This document shows, piece by piece, positions 36,112 through 44,601 of a stretch of DNA of 64,000 nt. The position numbers were made by a program, and so were the translations under genes. Positions within the stretch are counted from its first letter, which is position 1. Every line of letters begins with the position of its first letter. The notes under the pieces are model-generated. The model made no database searches and was not told where the DNA came from. It worked only from the letters and a program-made list of their open reading frames with translations. Origin of the DNA: Nesterenkonia massiliensis (GTDB lineage Bacteria > Actinomycetota > Actinomycetes > Actinomycetales > Micrococcaceae); the NCBI RefSeq assembly GCF_000455245.1, contig NZ_HG005166.1, forward strand, positions 159,969 through 223,968, read 5' to 3'.

Positions 36112-36636
36112 TCAGTCCTTACCCCAGACCATGTTCTTGGCCTTGCCCAGCATCCCCGGATTCTGCTCGGCCTCGGCTTTGGCAGCAGCCTCGGCCTCAG
36201 CCTGGCGCTCAGCTTCGACCAGAGAGGCGATAAACGCGGGATTGGTCACCTCGGTCTGCGCCTTGAGCTGATCACGGATCTCACGAAGCAGCATGATGTT
36301 CTCCTCGGGCGCCTCCTCTACAGCGCCCAGCTTCCTATTGCGTGCCTCGATCATCTTGTTCATCGGCAGAATGATCACAAAGTAGATAGCGGCGGCAATC
36401 AGCAGGAAATTCACCAGCGCCGTCAGCAGCACGCCGAACTGCAGGGCATTGCCGTTGAACCAGACGACGCCGAAACTGTCGAAGTCAGGAGCGCCCACCA
36501 GGCCGGAGATGAACGGCATCAGCACGTTCTCCACCATGGCGTTGACCACTGCACCGAATGCCGCACCAATGACCACAGCAGTGGCAAGGTCGATGACATT
36601 GCCCTGCATGATGAAATCTCTGAATCCCTTGAGCAT
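36112..36636 (-). CDS. mscL: Large-conductance mechanosensitive channel
   Basis: MscL opens under membrane tension and releases solutes after osmotic downshock. The 174 residues have the N-terminal amphipathic helix and first membrane segment (MLKGFRDFIMQGNVIDLATAVVIG), a second segment near 65-90 (FGVLLTALVNFLLIAAAIYFVI) and a long charged C-terminal coiled coil (about 105-165), longer than in E. coli. A TACACT -10 stands 6 nt before the ATG. Confidence 0.95.
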   Translation of the reverse strand: MLKGFRDFIMQGNVIDLATAVVIGAAFGAVVNAMVENVLMPFISGLVGAPDFDSFGVVWFNGNALQFGVLLTALVNFLLIAAAIYFVIILPMNKMIEARNRKLGAVEEAPEENIMLLREIRDQLKAQTEVTNPAFIASLVEAERQAEAEAAAKAEAEQNPGMLGKAKNMVWGKD

Positions 36637-36642
36637 GGTGAC

Positions 36643-36648
36643 AGTGTA
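36643..36648 (-). promoter_or_regulatory. Leaderless -10 box of mscL
   Basis: On the minus strand TACACT is followed by 6 nt and the mscL ATG, with no ribosome binding site. Confidence 0.5.
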
Positions 36649-36679
36649 TGCCGTACCGCTCGCCTATGGCAGATCTTCT

Positions 36680-37600
36680 TTAGGGGGAGGCGGGTTCGGC
36701 GTCGTCGTAGTCAGGGGCAGCTGGCTGCTCCCAGTACTTCTCTAGGGTGAGGCCCAGCTCAAAGACCTCGGTGGCGGTTTCGACTCCCACATAGCGCAGA
36801 TGCCACGGCTCATAGGGATAGCCGGTGATGTGCTCCATATCTTCCAGATACCGGATGATGAAGCCGAAACGGTGCGCATTCTCCGCCACCCACTGCCCCT
36901 CGGGGGTGTCAGCGAAGCACTCCCCGAGCATGCAGTCAGGATTCTCGATACTGATCACATCCGCGGCCAACCCGGTCTGGTGCTCGGAGTACCCCGGCCG
37001 GGACATATAGAGGTCCGTGGCCTCGGTGCCTACCTCAGCATGGCGGGCCCAGTAGATCTGGAACTGATAGTCGAAGGAGCGGTACCCGCTCACCAGTCCC
37101 AGGGCCATGCCCTCCTGGCGCCCGGTGGCAATGAGCTCCTCCAGGGCGGCTGCGGGCTCCTGCCGCAGGGACATGGCGGCTTCTGGACCGTAATGCGGAA
37201 CATCAGGTACCACCAGATCAGTGGGTGCGTAGTCCACCGGCTCAAAGGGGTTCTGCCGATTCACCAGTACATGGATGGAATCGGGGTCCCAGGACGGGTC
37301 ACTGGCACGCTCGGGTTCAGGCTCCGGCTCGGGCGTTGGTTCAGGCTCCGGTTCGGCGGCCGCTGCTGAGGACCCCGCCGGGGAGGCAAGGTCGTCGTCG
37401 GAATTACTACCCGACAGCTCAGCGGCCTCCGACTCCTCGGCGTCCTGGCCGCTGGGCAGCAGCCCCCAGGTTTTCAAGCCCGCATAGAGCCCAAAAACCA
37501 GCAGGGCCAGCAGGACCACGGCAATCACCGCAGCCCAAGCCCGACGCCGCCGGTAAACAGCTCGACGGCGCTGCAGCGCCTGCCCACGGGACTCAACCAT
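36680..37600 (-). CDS. Membrane-anchored D,D-carboxypeptidase, VanY/LAS family
   Basis: A zinc peptidase that trims D-Ala from peptidoglycan stems. After a basic N-terminus there is one membrane segment (about 20-42), a low-complexity Glu/Pro linker (about 75-98), then the VanY domain with SGYRSF, the zinc motif SEHQTGLAADV and EPWHLRYVG. The 306-residue start at 37600 avoids overlap with coaA; a longer frame reaches 37639. It follows coaA by 7 bp. The catalytic domain is expected outside the membrane. Confidence 0.88.
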   Translation of the reverse strand: MVESRGQALQRRRAVYRRRRAWAAVIAVVLLALLVFGLYAGLKTWGLLPSGQDAEESEAAELSGSNSDDDLASPAGSSAAAAEPEPEPTPEPEPEPERASDPSWDPDSIHVLVNRQNPFEPVDYAPTDLVVPDVPHYGPEAAMSLRQEPAAALEELIATGRQEGMALGLVSGYRSFDYQFQIYWARHAEVGTEATDLYMSRPGYSEHQTGLAADVISIENPDCMLGECFADTPEGQWVAENAHRFGFIIRYLEDMEHITGYPYEPWHLRYVGVETATEVFELGLTLEKYWEQPAAPDYDDAEPASP

Positions 37601-37607
37601 CACAGTG

Positions 37608-38669
37608 TCAGACCTTTCGCAGCAGCACCCGGGAGACACTGTGATCAGCGTCCTTGGACATCACCAGCTTCGCCCGTGAGCGTGTGGGCTGAATGTTCTC
37701 CCGCAGGTTGGGACCGTTGATGCGCCCCCAGATATCGGTAGCGCGCTCCATCGCTTCCTGGTCACTGAAGGTGCTGTAGCGGTGGAAGTAGCTCTGCGGA
37801 TTGGCGAAGGCTCCGGAGCGAAGCTTCATGAAGCGGTCCACGTACCACTGCTCAATATGCTTGGGCTTGGCGTTCACGTAGATGGAGAAGTCGAAGAAAT
37901 CACTGAGCGCCGGACCCACAGTGCCGTCCTCGCGGTGCCGGGCAGGCTGCAGCACATTGAGCCCCTCCAGGATCAGCACGTCCGGACGACGCACCACCAC
38001 CTCATCGTTGGGGATGATGTCATATCGAAGATGCGAGTACTTCGGGGCCCGGACTTCAGGGCGGCCGGACTTGATCTCCGCCACAAAGCGCAGCAGCCCA
38101 CGGCGGTCATAAGCCTCCGGGAAGCCTTTTCGCTCCATCAGCCCACGGCGCTCCAGCTCAGCATTGGGGTAGAGGAATCCATCGGTGGTCACCAGCTCCA
38201 CCCGAGGAGTAGACGGCCAGCGCCGCAGCATCTCCTGCAACACGCGCGCAGTAGTGGACTTGCCCACAGCCACAGAACCAGCCACGCCGATCACAAAAGG
38301 CGTACGCCGCGTGGTCTCACGCAGGAACTCATTGGTCTTGGTCCGCAGATGCGCTGCGGACTCCACATAGATGTTCAGCAGCTTCGACAGCGGCAGATAG
38401 ACCTGCGCCACCTCCTCCAGGGAGAGGTGCTCTCCGATGCCGCGCAACCGGTCGACGTCGTCCTGGTTCAGCGGCTGCTCAATAGTGTCCGCCAGCCGCG
38501 CCCAGGCCGCTCTGTCCAGCTCCACAAACGGGGAGTAGGACGTGGTGCCGTCTTCAAACGGTGGGGACCCCGCCCACGGCGCAGTCCCCAGCACCTCCTG
38601 AGGGATGGGCCCCGTAGAGACGGCAGGAAACGGCCCGTGCGAGGGCTCTTCAGACAGATGCGAAGACAC
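37608..38669 (-). CDS. coaA: Type I pantothenate kinase
   Basis: First step of coenzyme A synthesis: ATP + pantothenate to 4'-phosphopantothenate. The P-loop is GVAGSVAVGKST, followed by LVTTDGFLYPNAEL, RKGFPEAYDRR and DILILEGLNVLQ; the C-terminus KDADHSVSRVLLRK fits. It has 353 residues against about 310 in mycobacteria because of a ~40-residue N-terminal extension. The GTG start at 38669 is supported by a TATCGT -10 exactly 6 nt upstream, so the extension is probably real. It diverges from glmS. Confidence 0.92.
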   Translation of the reverse strand: MSSHLSEEPSHGPFPAVSTGPIPQEVLGTAPWAGSPPFEDGTTSYSPFVELDRAAWARLADTIEQPLNQDDVDRLRGIGEHLSLEEVAQVYLPLSKLLNIYVESAAHLRTKTNEFLRETTRRTPFVIGVAGSVAVGKSTTARVLQEMLRRWPSTPRVELVTTDGFLYPNAELERRGLMERKGFPEAYDRRGLLRFVAEIKSGRPEVRAPKYSHLRYDIIPNDEVVVRRPDVLILEGLNVLQPARHREDGTVGPALSDFFDFSIYVNAKPKHIEQWYVDRFMKLRSGAFANPQSYFHRYSTFSDQEAMERATDIWGRINGPNLRENIQPTRSRAKLVMSKDADHSVSRVLLRKV

Positions 38670-38675
38670 ACAGAC

Positions 38676-38685
38676 ACGATACCCT
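38676..38685. promoter_or_regulatory. Overlapping divergent -10 boxes of coaA and glmS
   Basis: On the minus strand TATCGT (38681-38676) precedes the coaA GTG by 6 nt. On the plus strand TACCCT (38680-38685) precedes the glmS ATG by 7 nt. The two boxes share 2 bp and the two start codons are 23 bp apart. Neither gene has a ribosome binding site. Confidence 0.6.
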
Positions 38686-38692
38686 GGTGTAC

Positions 38693-40558
38693 ATGTGTGG
38701 AATTGTTGGCTATATCGGCCTGCCTGAGAAGACCAGTGAGCATGCTGCTCTTGATGTGCTGCTGGAGGGTTTGCGGCGTCTGGAATACCGCGGGTATGAC
38801 TCTGCCGGTGTGGCCACCGTTGCTGATGGTGTGATCGAGGGCCGGAAGAAGTCTGGCAAGCTCGCGAATCTGGTGGCAGAGATTGATGCTGCTCCGATGC
38901 GGCCGGCTTCTGTGGGCATTGGTCATACCCGGTGGGCGACCCATGGTGGGCCTACTGATCAGAATGCGCACCCGCATTTCGGTGATGAGGGTCAGCTGGC
39001 GGTGATCCATAACGGGATCATTGAGAACTTCGCTGAGTTGAAGGAAAAGCTGCTGGCTGCCGGTGAGGTCTTTGAGTCTCAGACTGATACTGAGGTCGCA
39101 GCGAAGCTGATAGGCCGCTATTACCGTGAGACCGCTGATCTGACTGAGGCGATGCGGCAGGCTTCTAATGAGCTTGAGGGCGCCTTTACGCTGCTGGCTG
39201 TTCATGTGGCCCAGCCTGACCGGGTGGTGGCATCGCGGCGGAATTCCCCGCTGGTGGTCGGTCTTGGTGAGGGAGAGAACTTCCTTGGTTCTGATGTCTC
39301 CGGGTTCATTGATTTCACCCGTGAGGCGGTGGAGCTGGAGCAGGATCAGATTGTGACCATCACTACTGATGATGTGACGATCATGAACTTTGATGGCTCC
39401 CCGGCTGAGGGTAAGCGGTTCCATATTGACTGGGATGCCTCTGCAGCGGAAAAGGGCGGCTATGACTCTTTCATGGAGAAGGAGATCAATGAACAGCCCA
39501 AGGCGGTGGAGGACACTCTGCTGGGTCGTACTGATGCTGAGGGTCGATTGACTCTGGATGAGCTGCGTATTGATCCTGAGGAGTTGAAGAAGACTTCGAA
39601 GATCATTGTGCTGGCCTGTGGGACTGCGGCCTATGCGGGTCTGGTGGCGAAGTACGCGATTGAGCATTGGACTCGTATCCCGGTGGAGGTGGAGCTTGCC
39701 CATGAGTTCCGGTATCGGGATCCGATTATTGATGAGTCGACTTTGGTGGTCTCGATCTCTCAGTCTGGTGAGACCATGGACACGCTGATGGCTGTCCGGT
39801 ATGCCAAGGAACAGGGTGCGCGGACCCTCTCGATCTGTAATACCAATGGGTCGACTATTCCGCGTGAATCAGATGCTGTGTTGTATCTGCATGCTGGTCC
39901 GGAGATCGCGGTGGCTTCGACGAAGGCTTTCTTGGCGATGATTGCGGCGTCGTATCTGCTGGGTCTGTATTTGGCGCAGTTGCGGGGTCAGTTGTTCCAG
40001 GAGGAGATCAAGGACATTCTGGCGGATCTGCATAAGATTCCGGGCAAGATCCAGGAGATCCTTGATGGTGCTGAGTCGATTAAGGCTTTGGCGCGGAGTA
40101 TGAAGGACACCCCGAGTGTGTTGTTCCTGGGCCGTCATGTGGGGTATCCGGTGGCGTTGGAGGGTGCGCTGAAGCTGAAGGAGCTGGCCTATATCCATGC
40201 TGAGGGTTTCGCTGCTGGTGAGTTGAAGCATGGTCCGATTGCGTTGATTGAGCAGGATCAGCCGGTGTTTGTGGTGGTTCCGTCTCCGCATGGGCGTAAT
40301 AGTCTGCATTCGAAGGTGGTCTCCAATATTCAGGAGGTCCGGGCCCGCGGAGCGAAGACTATTACGGTGGCTGAGGCTGGGGATCAGTCGGTGGGTGAGT
40401 TCTCTGAGACGGTGTTCTATGTGCCCTCGACTGCGCCGTTGCTGATGCCGTTGCTGACTACTGTGCCGTTGCAGATCTTCGCGTGTGCTTTGGCTGCGGA
40501 GAAGGGTTATGACGTGGATCAGCCGCGTAACCTCGCCAAGTCCGTCACCGTGGAGTGA
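38693..40558 (+). CDS. glmS: Glutamine-fructose-6-phosphate aminotransferase (isomerising)
   Basis: Makes glucosamine 6-phosphate from fructose 6-phosphate and glutamine, the entry to amino-sugar synthesis. Start ATG 38693 is fixed by the need for an N-terminal nucleophile Cys2 (MCGIVGYIG); the upstream GTG at 38687 would bury it. An N-terminal Ntn amidotransferase domain (about 1-230) is followed by two SIS sugar-isomerase domains and the invariant end PRNLAKSVTVE. The 621 residues are full length. Codon use resembles glmM (many T/G-ending codons). No glmS ribozyme space exists upstream. Confidence 0.97.
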   Translation: MCGIVGYIGLPEKTSEHAALDVLLEGLRRLEYRGYDSAGVATVADGVIEGRKKSGKLANLVAEIDAAPMRPASVGIGHTRWATHGGPTDQNAHPHFGDEGQLAVIHNGIIENFAELKEKLLAAGEVFESQTDTEVAAKLIGRYYRETADLTEAMRQASNELEGAFTLLAVHVAQPDRVVASRRNSPLVVGLGEGENFLGSDVSGFIDFTREAVELEQDQIVTITTDDVTIMNFDGSPAEGKRFHIDWDASAAEKGGYDSFMEKEINEQPKAVEDTLLGRTDAEGRLTLDELRIDPEELKKTSKIIVLACGTAAYAGLVAKYAIEHWTRIPVEVELAHEFRYRDPIIDESTLVVSISQSGETMDTLMAVRYAKEQGARTLSICNTNGSTIPRESDAVLYLHAGPEIAVASTKAFLAMIAASYLLGLYLAQLRGQLFQEEIKDILADLHKIPGKIQEILDGAESIKALARSMKDTPSVLFLGRHVGYPVALEGALKLKELAYIHAEGFAAGELKHGPIALIEQDQPVFVVVPSPHGRNSLHSKVVSNIQEVRARGAKTITVAEAGDQSVGEFSETVFYVPSTAPLLMPLLTTVPLQIFACALAAEKGYDVDQPRNLAKSVTVE

Positions 40559-40604
40559 CGTAGTAGGCGAGAAACTGCGGTGAACAGCGTGAACTAAGAA
40601 CCAT

Positions 40605-40643
40605 ATGTGAGGCTCCCGGTCGAATCGGCCTGGAGCCTCACAT
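40605..40643 (+). terminator. Hairpin terminator after glmS
   Basis: ATGTGAGGCTCC (40605-40616) and GGAGCCTCACAT (40632-40643) are perfect complements. The hairpin ends 6 bp before the acpS ribosome binding site (GGAGGAG), so it may also tune acpS. Confidence 0.7.
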
Positions 40644-40663
40644 GTATTCGGGAGGAGACCGAG

Positions 40664-41014
40664 ATGATCGTAGGCATCGGCGTAGACGTAGTCCTGGTGA
40701 CCCGCTTCGAACAGCAGCTGCGCAAGGCCCCCGCCCTGCGCGAGCGGCTCTTCACTGAAGCCGAACGCCCCCTGAATACCCGCTCCCTGGCGGCCCGCTT
40801 CGCCGCCAAAGAAGCAGTGGCCAAAGCACTGGGAGCACCGGCCGGTATGAACTGGCAGGACTGCCAGGTCGCCATGGATGCCGCCGGGGCCCCACATGTC
40901 AAAGTGCAGGGCACAGTAGCGGCAGTTGCCGAGGCCAAAGGTGTGCAGCGCTGGCACCTTTCCCTCTCCCACGATGGCGACGTCGCCACCGCCATGGTGA
41001 TTGCCGAAGGCTGA
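40664..41014 (+). CDS. acpS: Holo-[acyl-carrier-protein] synthase
   Basis: Transfers 4'-phosphopantetheine from CoA to acyl carrier protein. The 116-residue protein has [15 protein letters not shown] at the start (metal-binding Asp8) and [12 protein letters not shown], the catalytic helix. GGAGGAGACC supports ATG 40664 over an upstream in-frame start. It uses CoA from the pathway begun by the nearby coaA, and is followed 3 bp later by nnr. Confidence 0.94.
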   Translation: MIVGIGVDVVLVTRFEQQLRKAPALRERLFTEAERPLNTRSLAARFAAKEAVAKALGAPAGMNWQDCQVAMDAAGAPHVKVQGTVAAVAEAKGVQRWHLSLSHDGDVATAMVIAEG

Positions 41015-41017
41015 GCC

Positions 41018-42658
41018 GTGCTGACACAGCGAGACTCGCAGAACCGGGATGAGCCAGGGTATCGGCTCATTCCGGTCTGGACTGGAGAGCAGATCCGCGC
41101 CGCGGAGCAGCCTCTTCTGAATGTCGGCGAAGGGGAAGCCCTGATGCGGCGGGCCTCCTGGGGGCTTGCGGCGCATATCCTGCAGATTCTTCAAGCTCAA
41201 CGCGGCTCGGTGTACGGGGCCACCGTGGTGGGCCTCATCGGCTCCGGCAATAACGGCGGGGACGGACTCTACGCGCTGGCTTTTCTGCGCCGCCGCGGCG
41301 TAGATGCTCGCGCTGTGCTGCTGCGACCCACCTGCCACACTCAGGCACTCGCGGCGTTCCGGCAGGCCGGTGGGAAGCTGCAAACCACTATCGACGACGG
41401 CGCCGACCTCATCCTGGATGCTGTGGTGGGCACCGGCTTCAGCGGCAGCTTCGATGCGCCATCGTTACCCCAGGACAGCGTCGTCGTCGCCTGCGATCTG
41501 CCCTCTGGTGTGGACGCAGAGACAGGGGCCGTGCGCGGAACTGCGATCCGCGCCGATCACACGGTGACTTTCGGCGGCCTGAAGACCGGGCTGCTGCTTG
41601 GCCAGGGTCGGGCCTTCTCGGGTGTGCTGCACACCGTAGACATCGGGCTCGGTGCGCACCTGCCCGAGCCCACCGGCTATGTCATGAGCGAACTAGTTGA
41701 CACCCTTGGCACCATTGGAGGTGCTGGGATGACTACCCAGGCCGGAGTGGACAATTTGCTGCGCTTCCGGCCTGGGGATACGCAGCGAATTGACCACTCC
41801 AGTGGGTCCGGTGGGGCTGCGAGGAATCTTGCCGGGGAAGCGGTGCCGGTGCTGCGCCGTCGGGGCCCGGACGCCGATGCCCACAAATACTCCCGCGGAG
41901 TGCTCCACCTGCTGGTCGGCTCTGCACGGTATCCCGGTGCCGCCCAGTTGAGCGTCGGCGCGGCGTTGGCCACGGGAGTGGGAATGGCGCAGGTGCAGGC
42001 ACCGGATGCGGTGGCGCAGGCGGTGGTCAACCACTGGCCGGAGACAGTGGCCTCGAACCAGGCCGAACGTGCTGCTGCGATGGTCATCGGACCCGGATTA
42101 GGAGATGACTCACAGCGTCTGGCGCAGGCGGAAGCGCTGCTCCAGCAGTCCCGGAGAAACGCAGTGCCCTGCGTGCTGGATGCCTCCGCACTGGCGCTAA
42201 TCACGCCTAAGCTGCTGGCCGATCCCGGCTATGCCGGTTCCCTGGGGAAGCACACGGTACTGACCCCGCATACCGGGGAGGCCCAGAAACTGGCCGAGCG
42301 GCTAGGAGACCTTCAGCTGCAGGATGCCTTAGCAGAGCAGAAAGTCCTTGCCGCGGCACCCCGGCTGGCGCAGCTGACCGGCGCCGTCGTCGTGCTCAAA
42401 GGCCCGGTCACGGTGATCGCCACCCCCGGGGACGAACCGCCGCTGCTGCATACCGAACCCGCCCCGGGACTGGCCACTGCAGGCACCGGAGATGTGCTGG
42501 CTGGAATCATCGGCGCCCTGCTGGCCACCCAGGAGGAATCAGCGCGGTACTGTGCCGCGCTGGGTGTGGCCCTGCATGCCGCTGCGGCCCGGCGGCTCGA
42601 CCCACGGGGACACGGCCGATACGGTGCCTCCGCGCTGCTGCGCGTACTGGCCGACTGA
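41018..42658 (+). CDS. nnr: Bifunctional NAD(P)HX epimerase/dehydratase
   Basis: Repairs hydrated NADH and NADPH. The N-terminal YjeF_N epimerase domain (about 20-230) shows GLIGSGNNGGDGLYALAFLRRRG, and the C-terminal ADP/ATP-dependent dehydratase domain (about 275-545) shows LTPHTGEAQKL and TGTGDVLAGIIGALLA. The 546-residue fusion is standard. The GTG start follows the acpS stop by 3 bp, so both are probably on one transcript. Confidence 0.93.
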   Translation: MLTQRDSQNRDEPGYRLIPVWTGEQIRAAEQPLLNVGEGEALMRRASWGLAAHILQILQAQRGSVYGATVVGLIGSGNNGGDGLYALAFLRRRGVDARAVLLRPTCHTQALAAFRQAGGKLQTTIDDGADLILDAVVGTGFSGSFDAPSLPQDSVVVACDLPSGVDAETGAVRGTAIRADHTVTFGGLKTGLLLGQGRAFSGVLHTVDIGLGAHLPEPTGYVMSELVDTLGTIGGAGMTTQAGVDNLLRFRPGDTQRIDHSSGSGGAARNLAGEAVPVLRRRGPDADAHKYSRGVLHLLVGSARYPGAAQLSVGAALATGVGMAQVQAPDAVAQAVVNHWPETVASNQAERAAAMVIGPGLGDDSQRLAQAEALLQQSRRNAVPCVLDASALALITPKLLADPGYAGSLGKHTVLTPHTGEAQKLAERLGDLQLQDALAEQKVLAAAPRLAQLTGAVVVLKGPVTVIATPGDEPPLLHTEPAPGLATAGTGDVLAGIIGALLATQEESARYCAALGVALHAAAARRLDPRGHGRYGASALLRVLAD

Positions 42659-42726
42659 ATACTTGCCGGCGGAGGTCCTGGCCAGCTGAGTGCTGATCTG
42701 CGCGCCGGGGGACCGGCGGCGCCCGA

Positions 42727-42732
42727 TAAGCT
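42727..42732 (+). promoter_or_regulatory. Leaderless -10 box of alr
   Basis: TAAGCT lies 7 nt before the alr ATG, with no ribosome binding site. Confidence 0.5.
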
Positions 42733-42739
42733 TGGCCAC

Positions 42740-43885
42740 ATGGTTTCACCGGCAGGGGCAGAACGAACAGCACTTATTGACACCGCTGCCATCAGGCACA
42801 ACGTGCGGACCATCGCTGAATTTGTGCGCCCGGCCAAGATGATGGTGGCCGTCAAGGCTGATGGTTACGGACACGGTGCCCTTACCGTCGCTCGTGCCGC
42901 CCTGGACGCCGGAGCTGACTGGTTGGGCACCGCTCATGTCACCGAAGCCCTAGCACTGCGCGAAGCCGGCATCGAGGCACCCGTGTTGGCCTGGCTGCAT
43001 ACCCGCGGCACAGATTTCGCTCAGGCCATTGAGCACCACATCGACCTCGGCGTCTCCGGATGGGAACTGGAAGAGGTCGCCGCGGCTGCTGCAAGCCTGC
43101 AGACACCGGCGCGCATCCACCTGAAGATCGACACCGGACTGGGCCGCAACGGCTCCACCATGGCCGCCTGGCCGGATCTTCTCCAGCGCGTGCGGCAGCA
43201 CAAGGAGCAGGGCCTGATCAGCGTCGAAGGGATCTTCACGCATCTAGCAGTGGCCGATGAGCCAGACCGGCGGGAAACCGACGAGCAGCTGAGCGCCTAC
43301 CGACAGGCCCTAGAAATTGCTGCTGAACATGGCATCGTTGCCGATCTCCGGCATGTGGCTAATACTCCGGCCGCGCTCTCCCGTCCCGATGCCCATTTCG
43401 ATATGGTGCGAGTCGGCGTCGGGGTCTACGGGCAGAGCCCATTTGCTGATCGCAGCGCCGAATCGCTGGGCCTGAAGCCCGCTATGGAACTGCGCACCAC
43501 AGTCGCCAATGTCAAAGTGGTCCCGGCGGGACAGGGCATCAGCTATGGGCTCACCCACCGCGTGGACCGCCCCAGTGCATTGGCGCTGATTCCGCTGGGC
43601 TATGCCGATGGTATTCCGCGCTCAGCGGTTCACGCTCCGGTGAGCATCAATGGAACCCTCTACCGCTCAGCCGGTCGGGTGGCCATGGACCAGTTCGTGG
43701 TCGACCTGGGTCCTGCGGATACCGATGTGCAGGTCGGCGATGAAGTCACGATCTTCGGTGGTGCCTCCGGCATCTCCGCCGCCGAATGGGGGACAGCCTC
43801 CGGGACCATCAACTACGAGATCATCACCCGCATCGGTGCCCGGGTCCCGCGCGAAGTGACCGACAGCAGCGTCACGGAGGCCTAA
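42740..43885 (+). CDS. alr: Alanine racemase
   Basis: PLP enzyme making D-alanine for cell-wall synthesis. The PLP lysine is Lys39 in MMVAVKADGYGHG. KIDTGLGRNG, VGVGVYGQSPF and the C-terminal GRVAMDQFVVDLG segment are present. The 381 residues are complete. It opens the alr-tsaE pair that in related genomes leads straight on to tsaB-rimI-tsaD. Confidence 0.95.
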   Translation: MVSPAGAERTALIDTAAIRHNVRTIAEFVRPAKMMVAVKADGYGHGALTVARAALDAGADWLGTAHVTEALALREAGIEAPVLAWLHTRGTDFAQAIEHHIDLGVSGWELEEVAAAAASLQTPARIHLKIDTGLGRNGSTMAAWPDLLQRVRQHKEQGLISVEGIFTHLAVADEPDRRETDEQLSAYRQALEIAAEHGIVADLRHVANTPAALSRPDAHFDMVRVGVGVYGQSPFADRSAESLGLKPAMELRTTVANVKVVPAGQGISYGLTHRVDRPSALALIPLGYADGIPRSAVHAPVSINGTLYRSAGRVAMDQFVVDLGPADTDVQVGDEVTIFGGASGISAAEWGTASGTINYEIITRIGARVPREVTDSSVTEA

Positions 43886-43916
43886 GCCCCAATACCGCTG
43901 CCGAAGCAGGCGGAAC

Positions 43917-43922
43917 TACCAT
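43917..43922 (+). promoter_or_regulatory. Leaderless -10 box of tsaE
   Basis: TACCAT is 7 nt before the GTG start of tsaE. The AGGAAG between them is too close to the start to work as a ribosome binding site. Confidence 0.5.
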
Positions 43923-43929
43923 AGGAAGC

Positions 43930-44601
43930 GTGTCAGATACCCAGCCTCCTGCCGCCGCCGATAACCCCCAGTGGACTCTGGAGATCCCGCTGGAGGATCT
44001 CGAGGACACTGAGCAGCTGGCCCGCAGCCTGGCCGTATATCTGCGCGCCGGGGATCTGCTGGTGCTCACCGGCGGGCTCGGGGCCGGAAAGACCACCTTC
44101 ACACAGTCCCTGGCTGCCGCACTGGAGGTAGAGGGGTTGGTCAGCTCGCCGACCTTTGTGCTCTCAAGGATCCACCGCAGCCGCAGCGGCGGTCCGGACC
44201 TGGTACATGTCGATGCCTACCGCACCGACGTCGAAGGCCTCGAATCACTTGATCTGGCGGCCAGTCTTGCTGAGTCGGTGACGGTGGTGGAGTGGGGCCG
44301 CGGCGTCGTCGAAGTTCCCCTGATGGGAGCCCAGGGGTCCTGGCTTGACCTGGAGCTGACCCGCACTGACACCGGATCCGAAGCAGCACCCCCAGGTGAC
44401 GACGACGCCCGCGCAGCTGTGCCTGAGAGTGCCCCGGTGTTCCAGACTGATTTCTCCGAGACAGAGGCCGACGCTCTCGGCAGCCAGCGCCTGGCTGTGC
44501 TGCGCGGCTACGGACGGCGTTGGGAACACGCCCCAGACGTCACCGCCGAATACCCCGGCGCCCGTTTGAGCGCGGCAAAGCCCGGGCCTTCTCAGCAGTG
44601 A
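43930..44601 (+). CDS. tsaE: tRNA threonylcarbamoyladenosine biosynthesis ATPase TsaE
   Basis: ATPase of the TsaB-TsaD-TsaE complex that makes t6A37 in tRNA. Walker A GGLGAGKT is at residues 48-55, then SSPTFVLSRIH and VHVDAYR, and VVEWGRGVVE. The core ends near 140; the last ~80 residues are unconserved and acidic, giving 223 residues. The GTG start is fixed by the leaderless -10. The stop overlaps the start of the GntR-type regulator (GTGA). Confidence 0.9.
   Translation: MSDTQPPAAADNPQWTLEIPLEDLEDTEQLARSLAVYLRAGDLLVLTGGLGAGKTTFTQSLAAALEVEGLVSSPTFVLSRIHRSRSGGPDLVHVDAYRTDVEGLESLDLAASLAESVTVVEWGRGVVEVPLMGAQGSWLDLELTRTDTGSEAAPPGDDDARAAVPESAPVFQTDFSETEADALGSQRLAVLRGYGRRWEHAPDVTAEYPGARLSAAKPGPSQQ

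Noticed and set aside
37782..38834. 350-codon open frame on the plus strand opposite coaA
   Set aside because: Antisense shadow of a well-supported kinase gene, running into the start of glmS.
39869..41383. 504-codon open frame on the minus strand opposite glmS and acpS
   Set aside because: The translation is low-complexity Leu/Arg/Gln/His, as expected from the reverse of T/G-ending codons, and it covers two certain genes.
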